Origin: Bacteroidia bacterium
Lineage (GTDB): Bacteria > Bacteroidota > Bacteroidia > CAILMK01 > JBBDIG01
Reading direction: 5' to 3'
Length of the DNA stretch: 64,000 nucleotides
NCBI GenBank assembly: GCA_040880525.1
Contig: JBBDIG010000034.1
Location: 1 to 64,000, forward strand
Shown piece by piece: positions 18,170-27,690 of this stretch (the first letter of the stretch is position 1; each line of letters opens with the position of its first letter). The position numbers and the translations under genes were made by a program. The notes below the pieces were generated by a model. The model searched no databases and was not told the origin of the DNA. It saw nothing but the letters and a program-made list of their open reading frames with translations.

Positions 18170-21100
18170 TCAATATACAAGGCTGGATTCTAATGGTATC
18201 AGTATTTCTACCCTCGTTCCGGCCGGATTGCCCTTGTCATCTTTTAAATCGGTTATTTTGAATACATGTTTATCGCCCAGTTCATGCAGAATTTCCAACC
18301 TGTTTTGGGTCATCTGCATTCCTAATGACTTGTATTGCAATTGCTTGCTTGCTTTGATCATCTGCGCCTTTTCCCTTCCTATCCCATTATCTTCAATTAT
18401 GCATCGTATCCATTCATTCTCCTTCTTCAGAATAACTTTCAGGTAACCTCTACCTTCCCTATTGATCAGCCCGTGCTTTATAGCATTTTCCACATAGGGT
18501 TGGAGCAACAAAGCGGGAACTTCCATATTCTCAGGGTCAATTTCCGGATCCATCTCCACGAGATATTCAAATTTATCTTCAAATCTCAGGGCCTCCAGCT
18601 CTACATATAGCTTCAGGGTCTCCAGTTCCTCTTCCAGCGTAATGTAATCCTGGTTGGAATTATTCAGGATCTTACGCATCAGGCTTGAAAATTTAGTAAG
18701 ATAATTCCTCGCGGCTTCAGGGTCATTGTTGGCTATATAATGCTGGATGCTGGTCAAAGAATTAAATATAAAATGGGGATTCATCTGTGCCCTGAGTGAA
18801 GCCAGGCGGGCTTTTACGCTTTCCCCTTCTGCCCAGGCTGCTTTCAGCTTCGATTCCATTACCTGGCTGCGGCTGCGTTGCCTGAAGTTGCGCAACACCA
18901 GATAAAAGACATACCCCAGAAATACAAAGCTGAGAACTAAAACCAATGGTAAGAACCACCAGGCAAGCCAAAACGGGGATGCGATGGTAAAAGGGATCTT
19001 CTTGCCGGCTGCGTTCCATACACCATCATTATTGGATGCCCGTACATGAAGCATATATTCTCCGGGATCAAGATTGGTGAACGACACAAACCTGTGGGTG
19101 CCTGAATATATCCACTGATCGTTCAACCCTTCGAGCTTGTATGCAAACTCATTCTTACCTGGATTGATGTAGTTGAAAGCCGTGAATTCGAAGGAAATGA
19201 AATTGCTCTTGTAGTCAAGTACCATTTCCTCGTATTGCCGCAGTTTCTGCTCATAAGGTAAAGGGATGGCCAGTTGCCGGAACATCGCGACCCCAATTTC
19301 CGGAACGTATGCGTTCATCTTAATTCGATCAGGATAAAATGCATTCAATCCATTGATGCCACCGAAATACATTCTTCCGTCATCCGCCTTCAGATATGCA
19401 CCCTGGTTGAATTCATTGCTTTGAAGATCATCAGAATGGTCGAAGTTCTTGAATCTTTGGTTCCATGTCCCTCCATAGCTGAAGATCGTTCCCGGCACCT
19501 CGAACCGGGAGATGCCCCGGTTGGTGCTGATCCAAAATGCTCCCTGGCTGTCTTCCAGGATACCGTACACCACGTCATTCGGCAAACCCTCCGCTTCTGA
19601 CAACGAAAAGAACCGCCCGGTCTCCGGATCAAAATAATTCAACCCACCGCCAAAGGTGCCTACCCAGAGCCGGTTCTTGCTGTCTTCAAAAATTGTCATT
19701 ACCTTATCATTACTGAGGCTAAAGGGATCGTGAATATCATTGCGGTAATGCTTTGCAATGGTGTGGTGTTCCTTATCATAAAGCGCCAGGCCACCCCCAA
19801 AAGTGCCGAACCACAACCTGCCCTTGCTGTCTTCTTTAATGGCAAAAACCGAATTGCTGCTAAAACTCCTGAAGTTGGCGGTATCCACACGGAGGGATCT
19901 GAATTTCTCAGTTCGCGGATCAAACCTGCAGAGTCCGTCATCAGTACCGGCCCATACGATCCCCTGTTTATCCACCAAAACAGAATAAAGGAAGTTGCTG
20001 CTAATGGTATGTTTCAGCCCCTGTGTCGACTGATAGCTTTTAAATTGCTCTGTCTCCGGATCGAATTTATTCAACCCTCCGCCTAAGGTCGCAACCCAGA
20101 TATTGCCACTGGTATCCAGCGCCAACCCGCGTATTTTATCGCTGTTCAGACTGCCCGATTTTTTCGCATCAGCCCTATACCAGATGAATTTTTCTGAAAT
20201 GATGCGTCCGCTGCTATCCCTTTCCTGTACAATTTTATTCAGACCACCGCCTTCCATTCCTACATATATGTTATGCCCGGTGTCCTCCAATAATGCAAAG
20301 ATGCTATTGTCACGCAGGCCTTTTTTATCTCCCGGTCTTGACTGGTACAGGTCAAACTGGTTCTGACGCCAGTCCATTTTGCTCAACCCTGAGTTAGAAG
20401 TTCCTACCCAAATTACTCCGGAGCGGTCCTGGAAAACGGCATCCAGGTTATTACTGCTGAGGCTTCGTGGATCTGCCGGGTCATGGTAGTAATTGAAAAA
20501 GCGTTGCTTTTTTTTGTCAAACATGCTGAGGCCGCCATCCGTAGCAATCCAGATCCGGTTTTGATCATCCTGATAAATTTCCTGTATATCGTTGTTGCAA
20601 AGGCTGGAAGGGTCTTCGGGTTCATGGAGATACTGCCTGAACGTGGAAGTAACCGGATCATAAAACTGCAGTCCTTTGCTGCTGCCAAACCACAATCCGT
20701 GGTCTTTATCCCGGTAAATACAGTTTACAGGATCTGCTTCGTATAGCGAATCTGTTTCCTGTAAAATGTGGGCGAAGGTTTCCTTTTCGGGATAAAAAAT
20801 ATTCACTCCCCGGTCTGTTCCAATCCATAAATAACCTTTTTCATCCTGGAGAATGGAAAATATGCTGTAGCTTTTAACGCCTTCAGGAAGGTAGTTTCTG
20901 ATGTTGCCTGTTACCGCGTCCAGCCGGGACAGTCCGTGGTTGGTGCCAATCCATATATTACCTTCCTTGTCGCCCGCTATGGTAAATACATTATTGTTTG
21001 CGAGGCAATTTTCACAACCGGGTTCCTTTCTATAATGCGTAAAATTTTCGGAGAGGGGATTGTAGCGGGTGAGGCCACCTCCATAGGTGCCGATCCAGAG

Positions 21101-21388
21101 ATTGCGTTGCTGATCGGCATAGAGGCAGTTAACGAAATTGTCCGGAATGGAATGGGTGTCATTCGAACGGTATTTATAATGAACGAATTCGTAGCCATCG
21201 AACCGGTTCAGCCCGTCTGCGGTGGCAAACCACATATAGCCGGTGCTGTCTTGTAAAATATCGTATACAGCACTTTGCGACAGTCCCTCATTTACCGAAA
21301 TGCGGTCGAACCGGAGATCATAGGTTTGTGCGGGGGACAACCCTGGCATCAGAAAAAACAGCGATGCTATCAGTAACTTACTTTTCAT
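18170..21388 (-). CDS. Two-component-propeller sensor histidine kinase (LytS type)
   Basis: From the ATG at 21388 that precedes the signal peptide, the product is 1072 residues; the upstream part of the frame lacks coding character. Periplasmic two-component propeller repeats fill about residues 25-720, seen as recurring W[FIV]GT-D/N-GGL motifs such as LWIGTYGGGLTRYNP. A Y_Y_Y beta-sandwich follows, with DQWIYSGTHRFVSF, then a single membrane helix near residues 812-834. The C-terminal LytS-type kinase carries the phosphoacceptor histidine in QMNPHFIFNSL (about residue 872) and the ATP-binding N box LQPYVENAIKHG. It lacks the fused AraC domain of hybrid sensors and signals to the separate LytTR regulator. 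The periplasmic ligand is unknown. Confidence 0.9.
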   Translation of the reverse strand: MKSKLLIASLFFLMPGLSPAQTYDLRFDRISVNEGLSQSAVYDILQDSTGYMWFATADGLNRFDGYEFVHYKYRSNDTHSIPDNFVNCLYADQQRNLWIGTYGGGLTRYNPLSENFTHYRKEPGCENCLANNNVFTIAGDKEGNIWIGTNHGLSRLDAVTGNIRNYLPEGVKSYSIFSILQDEKGYLWIGTDRGVNIFYPEKETFAHILQETDSLYEADPVNCIYRDKDHGLWFGSSKGLQFYDPVTSTFRQYLHEPEDPSSLCNNDIQEIYQDDQNRIWIATDGGLSMFDKKKQRFFNYYHDPADPRSLSSNNLDAVFQDRSGVIWVGTSNSGLSKMDWRQNQFDLYQSRPGDKKGLRDNSIFALLEDTGHNIYVGMEGGGLNKIVQERDSSGRIISEKFIWYRADAKKSGSLNSDKIRGLALDTSGNIWVATLGGGLNKFDPETEQFKSYQSTQGLKHTISSNFLYSVLVDKQGIVWAGTDDGLCRFDPRTEKFRSLRVDTANFRSFSSNSVFAIKEDSKGRLWFGTFGGGLALYDKEHHTIAKHYRNDIHDPFSLSNDKVMTIFEDSKNRLWVGTFGGGLNYFDPETGRFFSLSEAEGLPNDVVYGILEDSQGAFWISTNRGISRFEVPGTIFSYGGTWNQRFKNFDHSDDLQSNEFNQGAYLKADDGRMYFGGINGLNAFYPDRIKMNAYVPEIGVAMFRQLAIPLPYEQKLRQYEEMVLDYKSNFISFEFTAFNYINPGKNEFAYKLEGLNDQWIYSGTHRFVSFTNLDPGEYMLHVRASNNDGVWNAAGKKIPFTIASPFWLAWWFLPLVLVLSFVFLGYVFYLVLRNFRQRSRSQVMESKLKAAWAEGESVKARLASLRAQMNPHFIFNSLTSIQHYIANNDPEAARNYLTKFSSLMRKILNNSNQDYITLEEELETLKLYVELEALRFEDKFEYLVEMDPEIDPENMEVPALLLQPYVENAIKHGLINREGRGYLKVILKKENEWIRCIIEDNGIGREKAQMIKASKQLQYKSLGMQMTQNRLEILHELGDKHVFKITDLKDDKGNPAGTRVEILIPLESSLVY

Positions 21389-22371
21389 GCAATAGGTACA
21401 GGAAATCCAATGTTTCACAGGCGAAGGGAATGTCAACCACAGGTTTAATTGCAGCTTGGCGGTTTGCCCATTTGTTTCTATATTCCTCCTTTCCAGGCTT
21501 TTTATGGTAATCAAAAAGATTAGAATAGAAATATTTGAAAGATAATATGAGGCGATGGATATATAACCCGTAAGCTCACAAACCGCTGTTGTTGTTCCAT
21601 AACAGGGCAAAAATCTGACATTACGCGGCAAATATTTTCAATAAATGGCAGCGAATGAGATTTTCCGGTAAGATTTTAAGAGCCCGATTACGGCACGGAA
21701 GCCAACACCTCCGGAGCTGATAACAATATCAGGATGGGTATAAATAGAAAATAGCTGCACCCAATTAAGCGTGCAGCTATCTCCCCAACCAACCCAAAAA
21801 ACAACCTATGATAATTTCTTGCTCTTGCCGCGAAATAAACGGGGCAAGGTGTCTATTTATATATTTTTAATTACTTCCCGTTTGACAATACAAAGATGAT
21901 CTGCCGCTGCCCTGCGAAAAATTTACATACTGAATTGCTCAAACATCTGTAAGGGAGGGAGCAATAGCGGATCGTTTATTCGTGGTAATCACCCCCGTTT
22001 CTGTCTTTCTGCCTCTCCGAGAAGCAGCGGGACTATAAAAAAATAAATTCAGGCATGGGATCAATCAGCTCCAACTCTGAATTTCCTGTCAATCCGTTTT
22101 CATTTTTCCTGTCCGAAGCCTGTAATCTAATATCCCTAACCTCCGTCTCTTTTCACCTTTGGTAAAAATCCTGGATTTCCGGTTTCCTTGCAGTCTCTTA
22201 TAAAATCCCGCTTCACCTCAGGCCGAATATTAATAGTATAGCTGTCATCTCTCTGTCACGGTTTTCGTTGTTATTATAAAATATGTTAATAAAGAGGCGT
22301 CTCCAAAAACAATGGCATTAATTTGTGTCTTAATAGAAGATTCCACAGAAACACATATAATATTAAGTCAG
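21389..22371. other. Long intergenic region between the divergent propeller kinase and prc
   Basis: This 983-base gap lies between divergent genes. Apart from the hairpin-rich element at 21751-21900, listed separately, I see only AT-rich spacer with no convincing reading frame. The open frame immediately before prc (22312-22371) has no signal-like or protein-like start. Confidence 0.5.
21751..21900 (-). ncRNA. Candidate small structured RNA (strand uncertain)
   Basis: Two hairpins lie about 50 bases apart. One is a perfect 10-base inverted repeat, 21751-21760 with 21771-21780 (ATAGCTGCAC / GTGCAGCTAT). The other is CTTGCC / GGCAAG at 21824-21829 and 21843-21848. Read on the minus strand, a near-consensus -7 box (CATCTTTG, 21891-21898) leads into the second hairpin, then a G/T-rich strip, then the 10-base hairpin followed by TTTTCTATTT. 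That order is promoter, body, terminator for an RNA of roughly 130 bases. On the plus strand a 20-residue mini-frame with two Cys-rich turns (21808-21870) overlaps it. I cannot assign it to a known family. Confidence 0.3.
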
Positions 22372-24471
22372 ATGAATTTTAAAATATTTAAGTACCTGCC
22401 GGTTTTCCTGATGGTTTTCACCTTTTGCTCCTATGCGCCCCCAACGGAAAACGACCGCAAAAACACCGTAATGCTGGAGCTGATCATGCAAGGGCTGCAA
22501 TCCAGCCATTTTGAAGCTATCGAGATCAATGACGAGTTTTCTGAAAAGGCTTTTGATCTGTATCTGGAACGGCTGGATGCTACCAAGCGCTTCCTGGTAC
22601 AATCTGATGTGGAAAAACTGAAAGCCTACCGTACCAAAATTGACGACCAGATCAGGCAGAATTCCTTTGAGTTCTTCGACTTCTCAGAGGATCTGATCAA
22701 TAAGCGTGTGAAGGAAGCTGAGGGTTATTACCAAAAAATCCTCAGCAAGCCCTTCGACTTTAAAAAGGATGAGCAAATAGAGCTTGATACAAAAAAACGG
22801 GAGTTCCCTGCTGATGAAGCAGCACAGAAAGAGGAATGGCGAAAATATCTGAAATACCAGACAATGACCCGGTTGCTCAATGCGGTGGAACGACAGGAGA
22901 AGGCGCTTAAAGAAAACGATGAAACCGTGGAGCAAAAGAAATTTGCAACTCTGGAAAAAGAAGCGCGTGAGGGTGTTAAGAAAAGCCATGACGACCTCTT
23001 TTCCCGGCTGAACCGGCTTGAGGAAGAAGACAGGCTCACTGTCTATATAAATGCGATCCTGAATACTTATGATCCGCATACCAGTTACTTCCCTCCTCAG
23101 GACAAAGAGAATTTCGACATTTCCATGAGCGGGCAGCTAGAAGGTATTGGTGCAACGCTTCAGGAGAAGGACGGCTATATTACCGTTCAGCGAATTGTTC
23201 CCGGAAGTGCATCGCACCGCCAGGGGGAGTTGGAGGTAAGCGATATGATCCTGAAAGTAGGCCAGGGAAGTGATGAGCCGGTTGATATTGTGGATATGCG
23301 GCTGGATAAAGCTGTTAAGCTGATTCGTGGAAAAAAGGGCACCGAAGTCCGCCTCACCGTCAAGAAACTTGATGGTACCATCACCGTGATCCCGATCATC
23401 CGTGACATCGTAATAATAGAAGAAACCTACGCCAAGTCTGCTCTCCTGAAACATCCGGACAGTGAGAAGAAAATCGGGTACATCCAGCTTCCCAGCTTTT
23501 ATGCTGATTTCAACAATAAAGGCGGAAGAAGCTCCTCCACTGACGTAGCCAATGAACTGGAAAAACTGAAGGCACAAAATATATCAGGACTGGTGATTGA
23601 TCTGCGAAACAATGGAGGCGGGTCTCTTCAGGATGTAGTGGATATGGCGGGTCTCTTTATAGAATCAGGACCCATTGTTCAGATAAAGGCACGGAAAGGA
23701 GCACCTTATGTTTTGGCGGATGAAGATCCTGCTGTGCAGTATGAAGGACCATTAGTAGTGATGGTGAACGAGTTCAGCGCCAGTGCTTCCGAGATTATGG
23801 CTGCTGCCATGCAGGACTACAAACGAGCGGTGATCATGGGAAGCAAATCCACCTTCGGGAAAGGAACGGTGCAGCAATTTGTGGAGCTTGACCGCTTCCT
23901 GCCAGCCGAATACAATGATCTCAAACCCCTGGGTTCTGTGAAACTTACGCTGCAAAAATTCTATCGGATCAATGGAGACGCTACCCAATTGCGCGGGGTT
24001 ACGCCTGATATTATCTTGCCGGATGCCTATCAATATCTCGAAGTAGGCGAAAAGGAACTGGATCATCCTATGCAATGGAGCCAGATTCAGCCCGTAAATT
24101 ATAGCACCTGGACCACTACCGCGCCTTTGGAAGTTCTGGAACAACAGAGTATGAGCCGGATCAATACCAATCACACTTTTGAAATGGTGCAGGCAAATGC
24201 AAGGCGCCTGGATGAGCAAAGCAAGAAAACCCTATATCCGCTCCACCTGGAAAAATACCGCGCCCATCAGGAAAAGGTAAAAGAGGAAGCAGATAAATAC
24301 AAAAATGTGCAAAAGGAAATTGAAGGATTCACAGTATTGCCCATGCCGCATGCAAATCCTGAAGCAAGCATGGATACCACAAGGATAGCCATGATCGAGG
24401 AATTCTATAAGAATATTCGCAAAGATGTTCACCTCTTTGAAGCTACTTCCGTTCTTCAGGATATGAAGTGA
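22372..24471 (+). CDS. prc: C-terminal processing protease (Prc/Tsp, peptidase S41A)
   Basis: From the ATG at 22372, which begins a hydrophobic signal segment, the product is 699 residues. It has the long N-terminal domain of Tsp-type proteases (to about residue 230). A PDZ domain follows (about 240-330, SGQLEGIGATLQEKDGYITV). The S41 core holds the catalytic serine in the NEFSASASEI motif and the lysine in STFGKGTVQQ. A C-terminal tail domain (DUF3340-like) closes the protein. It degrades or trims periplasmic proteins from the C-terminus. The upstream in-frame ATG at 22312 would add 20 residues without signal character and is rejected. Monocistronic, ending at a hairpin terminator shared with the convergent OsmC gene. 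Confidence 0.93.
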   Translation: MNFKIFKYLPVFLMVFTFCSYAPPTENDRKNTVMLELIMQGLQSSHFEAIEINDEFSEKAFDLYLERLDATKRFLVQSDVEKLKAYRTKIDDQIRQNSFEFFDFSEDLINKRVKEAEGYYQKILSKPFDFKKDEQIELDTKKREFPADEAAQKEEWRKYLKYQTMTRLLNAVERQEKALKENDETVEQKKFATLEKEAREGVKKSHDDLFSRLNRLEEEDRLTVYINAILNTYDPHTSYFPPQDKENFDISMSGQLEGIGATLQEKDGYITVQRIVPGSASHRQGELEVSDMILKVGQGSDEPVDIVDMRLDKAVKLIRGKKGTEVRLTVKKLDGTITVIPIIRDIVIIEETYAKSALLKHPDSEKKIGYIQLPSFYADFNNKGGRSSSTDVANELEKLKAQNISGLVIDLRNNGGGSLQDVVDMAGLFIESGPIVQIKARKGAPYVLADEDPAVQYEGPLVVMVNEFSASASEIMAAAMQDYKRAVIMGSKSTFGKGTVQQFVELDRFLPAEYNDLKPLGSVKLTLQKFYRINGDATQLRGVTPDIILPDAYQYLEVGEKELDHPMQWSQIQPVNYSTWTTTAPLEVLEQQSMSRINTNHTFEMVQANARRLDEQSKKTLYPLHLEKYRAHQEKVKEEADKYKNVQKEIEGFTVLPMPHANPEASMDTTRIAMIEEFYKNIRKDVHLFEATSVLQDMK

Positions 24472-24530
24472 TCTGGAGTTCGGATCCATCTTCGCCAAAA
24501 GCGGGGTGGAGTCAAGGGAACATACATAAC

Positions 24531-24568
24531 ATCAGCCGCTGAACTACCTTGTACTTTCAGCGGCTGAT
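24531..24568. terminator. Bidirectional hairpin terminator between prc and the OsmC gene
   Basis: ATCAGCCGCTGAA (24531-24543) and TTCAGCGGCTGAT (24556-24568) form a perfect 13-base stem with a 12-base loop. A short T run (GTTTTAG) follows on the plus strand. It lies between the converging ends of the two genes. Confidence 0.7.
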
Positions 24569-24636
24569 GTCGTTTTAGCACGATTCCGGATTTTGCGGGA
24601 GAACCCCGGAAGGAGACTCTTGTGGCTCACCCGGCT

Positions 24637-25050
24637 TTAGTTAACCAGAGTGGCATTCAATTCAATTTCAGTATCCAGTAATTTAGATACCGGGCAGGTT
24701 TTCCTTGCTTCTTCTGCCAGTTCTTTGAACTTGGATTCGTCAATATTCTTTATGCCAGCCTTCAAAGTTAAATGCGATTGGGTAATGGTACCTTCCTCAA
24801 GCGTAATCTCACATTTTACATCCAGCTTATCGGGTGTATAACCTGCTTTTTCCAAGATGAATCCGAGTTTCATAGCAAAACATCCTGCATGCGCTGCAGC
24901 TATAAGTTCTTCCGGGTTTGTCCCATTTTCATCTTCAAATCTGGATTTGGCTGAATAGCGCGCTTTATTAAGCACACCACTTTGGGAGGCCAGGTGCCCG
25001 CTGCCTTCTTTGCCGGTCCCTTCCCATATTGCCGTTGCTGATCTTTTCAT
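24637..25050 (-). CDS. OsmC/Ohr-family peroxiredoxin
   Basis: The 137-residue protein has the OsmC layout. Catalytic C57 sits in AHAGCFAM and the resolving C119 in KTCPVSKLL. The N-terminal AIWEGTGKEGSGHLASQSG block is typical of OsmC proper (rather than Ohr). Such dimeric thiol peroxidases reduce organic hydroperoxides in the cytosol, often induced by osmotic or oxidative stress. The gene stands alone. No -7 consensus match was found upstream, so its promoter is not assigned. Confidence 0.9.
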   Translation of the reverse strand: MKRSATAIWEGTGKEGSGHLASQSGVLNKARYSAKSRFEDENGTNPEELIAAAHAGCFAMKLGFILEKAGYTPDKLDVKCEITLEEGTITQSHLTLKAGIKNIDESKFKELAEEARKTCPVSKLLDTEIELNATLVN

Positions 25051-25144
25051 AATTCTATAGTTTGATTTTTTACCCTAAGAAGCATCCGGCCACTAAAAAG
25101 TTCAGGAGCATGAAATAATCGTGGAAATGAAAAAAGCCGGGCAC

Positions 25145-25171
25145 AAAAAAAAGGCGCTGTATAAGCGCCTT
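25145..25171 (-). terminator. Intrinsic terminator after secG
   Basis: AAGGCGCT (25151-25158) pairs with AGCGCCTT (25164-25171) around a 5-base loop. On the minus strand the stem is followed by a run of eight T. It sits 27 bases past the end of secG and closes the lptE-to-secG transcript. Confidence 0.85.
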
Positions 25172-25197
25172 CTATATTCAATATCTCAAAACCCATA

Positions 25198-25578
25198 TTA
25201 TTCTTCAGCGGGAGGAGGAGGAGGAGGAGGAGTTCCCTCGCCCTGTTGTTGTTGCTGCTGCGTGCCCGGAGGTGGTTGGTTCAGGTTTTGAGGAGCCATG
25301 CCTTCTACCCGGTCTTCCAGGCGGCTTCGCCTTTCATCTTCCGGTCCCCCCATAGTTGGCATAAAGAAGTTAGAACCCAGGGAAAGGACAATGATCCCAA
25401 TTGCCAGGTACCATGTGGCCTTCTCCATGAAATCCACGCTTTGGCGTGCTCCCATGATCTGGTTTCCTATGCTTCCAAATGATGCGTTCAGTCCGCCACC
25501 TTTTGGATTCTGCGCAAGGATCACTACCACAAGCAATGCGCAGGCGATCATGATAAATATTACTACAAAAGTGAACAT
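25198..25578 (-). CDS. secG: Preprotein translocase subunit SecG
   Basis: The 126-residue protein has the two SecG membrane helices (about residues 2-22 and 54-74) with the conserved cytosolic loop AQNPKGGGLNASFGS between them. SecG assists SecYE in protein export across the inner membrane. After residue 80 the protein carries a disordered tail with a run of glutamines and then prolines (residues about 104-123), seen as CAG/CAA and CCT/CCC codon repeats; such tails vary among Bacteroidota. It is the last gene of a run starting at lptE, one base after the preceding gene, and is followed by a strong terminator. Confidence 0.92.
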   Translation of the reverse strand: MFTFVVIFIMIACALLVVVILAQNPKGGGLNASFGSIGNQIMGARQSVDFMEKATWYLAIGIIVLSLGSNFFMPTMGGPEDERRSRLEDRVEGMAPQNLNQPPPGTQQQQQQGEGTPPPPPPPAEE

Positions 25579-25579
25579 G

Positions 25580-27085
25580 TTAATTTCTTGATTTGTGTCT
25601 TAAATCCTTAATAAGGGCCGCAAAGTAACTAAATTTCTCAGGATATTTTTTTCCTAATTTCTCATACATTTCTATGGCCTTCTTCAGGTTACCCTGCTCT
25701 GCATTGATCCGTGCCAACGTTTCCGAAAATAGCTCATCATCCTCCTCTGCACTTCGGGTGGCCATCGCGGATGGCGAATAAAACTCAGTTTTGGGCGGTT
25801 TTATCCTAGGCGATTCTTCAATGAATTTATCAATGATCTCAGTGACATCTGCGGGTGCCGGTCTGCTTTTGAACTCAAAGCTTAAATATTTTTCCCTTTT
25901 CTCTTCAGGAGATACACTCTTTTCCTTCTGCGTATTTTCTACTATGATTTCAGGGGCTCCACTCTCGTCATTATAATAGTGGAGCCATTCAATAAAGCTC
26001 TTCCTGCCTGCATCCTCAGGGCTTTCGTCTACCACTGACGCAGGCTGCATCGCAGTATCCTCCGCAGCCGTCACCTCCTCTGAATCCGGAGATTCTTCGG
26101 CCTCAGACAGATCTTCATCGGTATCCAAAACCTCCGTTCGTGACTGAACTGTATTTTCCTCTGTATGAACAACTCCAGGTTCTTCAACAACCATTTCGGG
26201 TATTTCCTGATCAGACCTATCATTTTCTTTGTCCTCAGAAGGAACATCCGCACTTTCTTCCATCCTCTTTGTCTCCGGTGTGCTTATCTCCGCAACAGGT
26301 TCTGCCGTTTGTAAAGCTGGGCTGTCATGCTGTAATGAGGGTTCAGGGAGATTCGTCTCCTCAACTTGTTCCGCGTCTTGCTCCTCAGTGTTTTGAGGCA
26401 ACTCCGTAAATTCCTCTGGACCGGTATCAGAGGTTTCCGTCATTTCCTCTGCTTCCTTCTCCTTATCTGTACCGGTTTCTGAAACTACGGGAATATCCTC
26501 CTCCGTTTTCGTTTCAGCCGCAGTTTCGGCCATCGTTGTTTCTCCCGGAGCGCTGGTTTCTTCCGGAACATTTAATTCAGCAGGGCTTTCTGATTCCGGT
26601 TCTACCGCAGTTTCAGCTTCCGGTTCCCGGAATGTGCTGACCGGCTTCTCTTCATCCTTAGCTTCTATTACTTCTTTAATTTCGTTTTCTGCTTCATTTT
26701 CTCTTACGGCTGCAGCCTCTTCTTCATTTGATCTTGTCGGTTCATTTTCAACTTCTGGAGTTGGAGCAGGTTTTGCCTTCTCAAGTGATGATGTCGTAGC
26801 AACATCCTCTTCGGATTTTTCCGTTGATAAATTCCATGTTTGTTTTGTTTTGTCTTTATATAAAAAATGATAAAGCGCACTGCGGTCAGCGCTATGGGCA
26901 GCGGTTGTTTTCAGTGTTTTCTCAAAATTAATTGTATTGCGGTCACTCAGGGTTTTAGTGAACAATGCACGGGCAGAATGAAAATAAGGATATTCCCCAA
27001 TTACCTGCCTCAGAAGTTCTGATTCTTCCTGGTTCATTGGCTTTTCCGGGTTTTGCAGAAGCTGATGAAGCGTTTCCTTTTTCAT
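25580..27085 (-). CDS. Acidic-linker protein with TPR-like C-terminus, unknown function
   Basis: The 501-residue product has a small folded N-terminal part (residues 1-85, with LRQVIGEYPYFHSARALF). A very long low-complexity linker rich in Glu, Thr, Pro, Val and Ser follows (about 90-370). The C-terminal 120 residues include the TPR-like helix pair LARINAEQGNLKKAIEMYEKL. No signal peptide or membrane segment is present, so it is probably cytosolic. Its position between lptE and secG, with one-base gaps on both sides, is an arrangement I know from other Bacteroidota and implies a conserved role. Glu-rich linkers vary in length between strains. No enzymatic function is evident. Confidence 0.75.
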   Translation of the reverse strand: MKKETLHQLLQNPEKPMNQEESELLRQVIGEYPYFHSARALFTKTLSDRNTINFEKTLKTTAAHSADRSALYHFLYKDKTKQTWNLSTEKSEEDVATTSSLEKAKPAPTPEVENEPTRSNEEEAAAVRENEAENEIKEVIEAKDEEKPVSTFREPEAETAVEPESESPAELNVPEETSAPGETTMAETAAETKTEEDIPVVSETGTDKEKEAEEMTETSDTGPEEFTELPQNTEEQDAEQVEETNLPEPSLQHDSPALQTAEPVAEISTPETKRMEESADVPSEDKENDRSDQEIPEMVVEEPGVVHTEENTVQSRTEVLDTDEDLSEAEESPDSEEVTAAEDTAMQPASVVDESPEDAGRKSFIEWLHYYNDESGAPEIIVENTQKEKSVSPEEKREKYLSFEFKSRPAPADVTEIIDKFIEESPRIKPPKTEFYSPSAMATRSAEEDDELFSETLARINAEQGNLKKAIEMYEKLGKKYPEKFSYFAALIKDLRHKSRN

Positions 27086-27086
27086 T

Positions 27087-27593
27087 TTACCAATTAATTA
27101 CTGCTTTATTAAAAATTTCTTGTACAATAATATCTGTAACCTCTTCTACTAATGCATCCTGCACCTGCTGAAGATTTTGCCGGCTATCATAATCAGAGAA
27201 TGCCGAAAAGTTCTGCTCGAAGCTCTCCTTCTCGTTTTTAGTATTTACAAAGATCACATTTACCTCCATCGTGAAGCGCGTCAGGGAAGCCGTGGTATTG
27301 CCCTGGATGGCCACCGGATTGGTGTATATTCTGGTAATGGCCCCGCTAAATTGCATATCTCCATTGTTTCTCACCACGCCCAATTGCGTTTCCCGGATGA
27401 ATTTGTTCTTGAGTTTTTCGCTGAATGTCTGGCTTACGGCAGGAATGGTTAATGCCGCCTGGTTGGGAAAGGTCTCCACCGAAACCGTTTGGATTGAAGG
27501 ATCAATCTGTGCTCCGCTCAGCGTATAACTTATGCAGCCGGGGACAAACAGGATTATCCAAATAAGACAAAAAAAGGAAAGATATTTTTTCAT
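27087..27593 (-). CDS. lptE: LPS-assembly lipoprotein LptE (Bacteroidota type)
   Basis: The 168-residue precursor has a lipoprotein signal with the lipobox FVPGC, so it would be anchored at C20. The mature part follows the LptE layout: a short beta-alpha fold beginning YTLSGAQIDPSIQTVSVETF and ending with a helix after VQDALVEEVTDIIVQEIF. LptE plugs the LptD barrel and takes part in lipopolysaccharide insertion at the outer membrane. LptD is not in the window. The gene follows the sigma-54-type regulator by 97 bases and precedes the acidic-linker protein by one base. Confidence 0.88.
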   Translation of the reverse strand: MKKYLSFFCLIWIILFVPGCISYTLSGAQIDPSIQTVSVETFPNQAALTIPAVSQTFSEKLKNKFIRETQLGVVRNNGDMQFSGAITRIYTNPVAIQGNTTASLTRFTMEVNVIFVNTKNEKESFEQNFSAFSDYDSRQNLQQVQDALVEEVTDIIVQEIFNKAVINW

Positions 27594-27690
27594 TCAATTA
27601 ATAAATAATTAAATAAACCGACACCGGTGATTCTTAACATTCTTCAAAATTATAATTGAAAAATCCAGCCATAAAGGATGGGGAGCATTT

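Noticed and set aside
21389-21631. Upstream extension of the propeller kinase frame
   Set aside because: The extension has no signal peptide, whereas the ATG at 21388 begins one directly.
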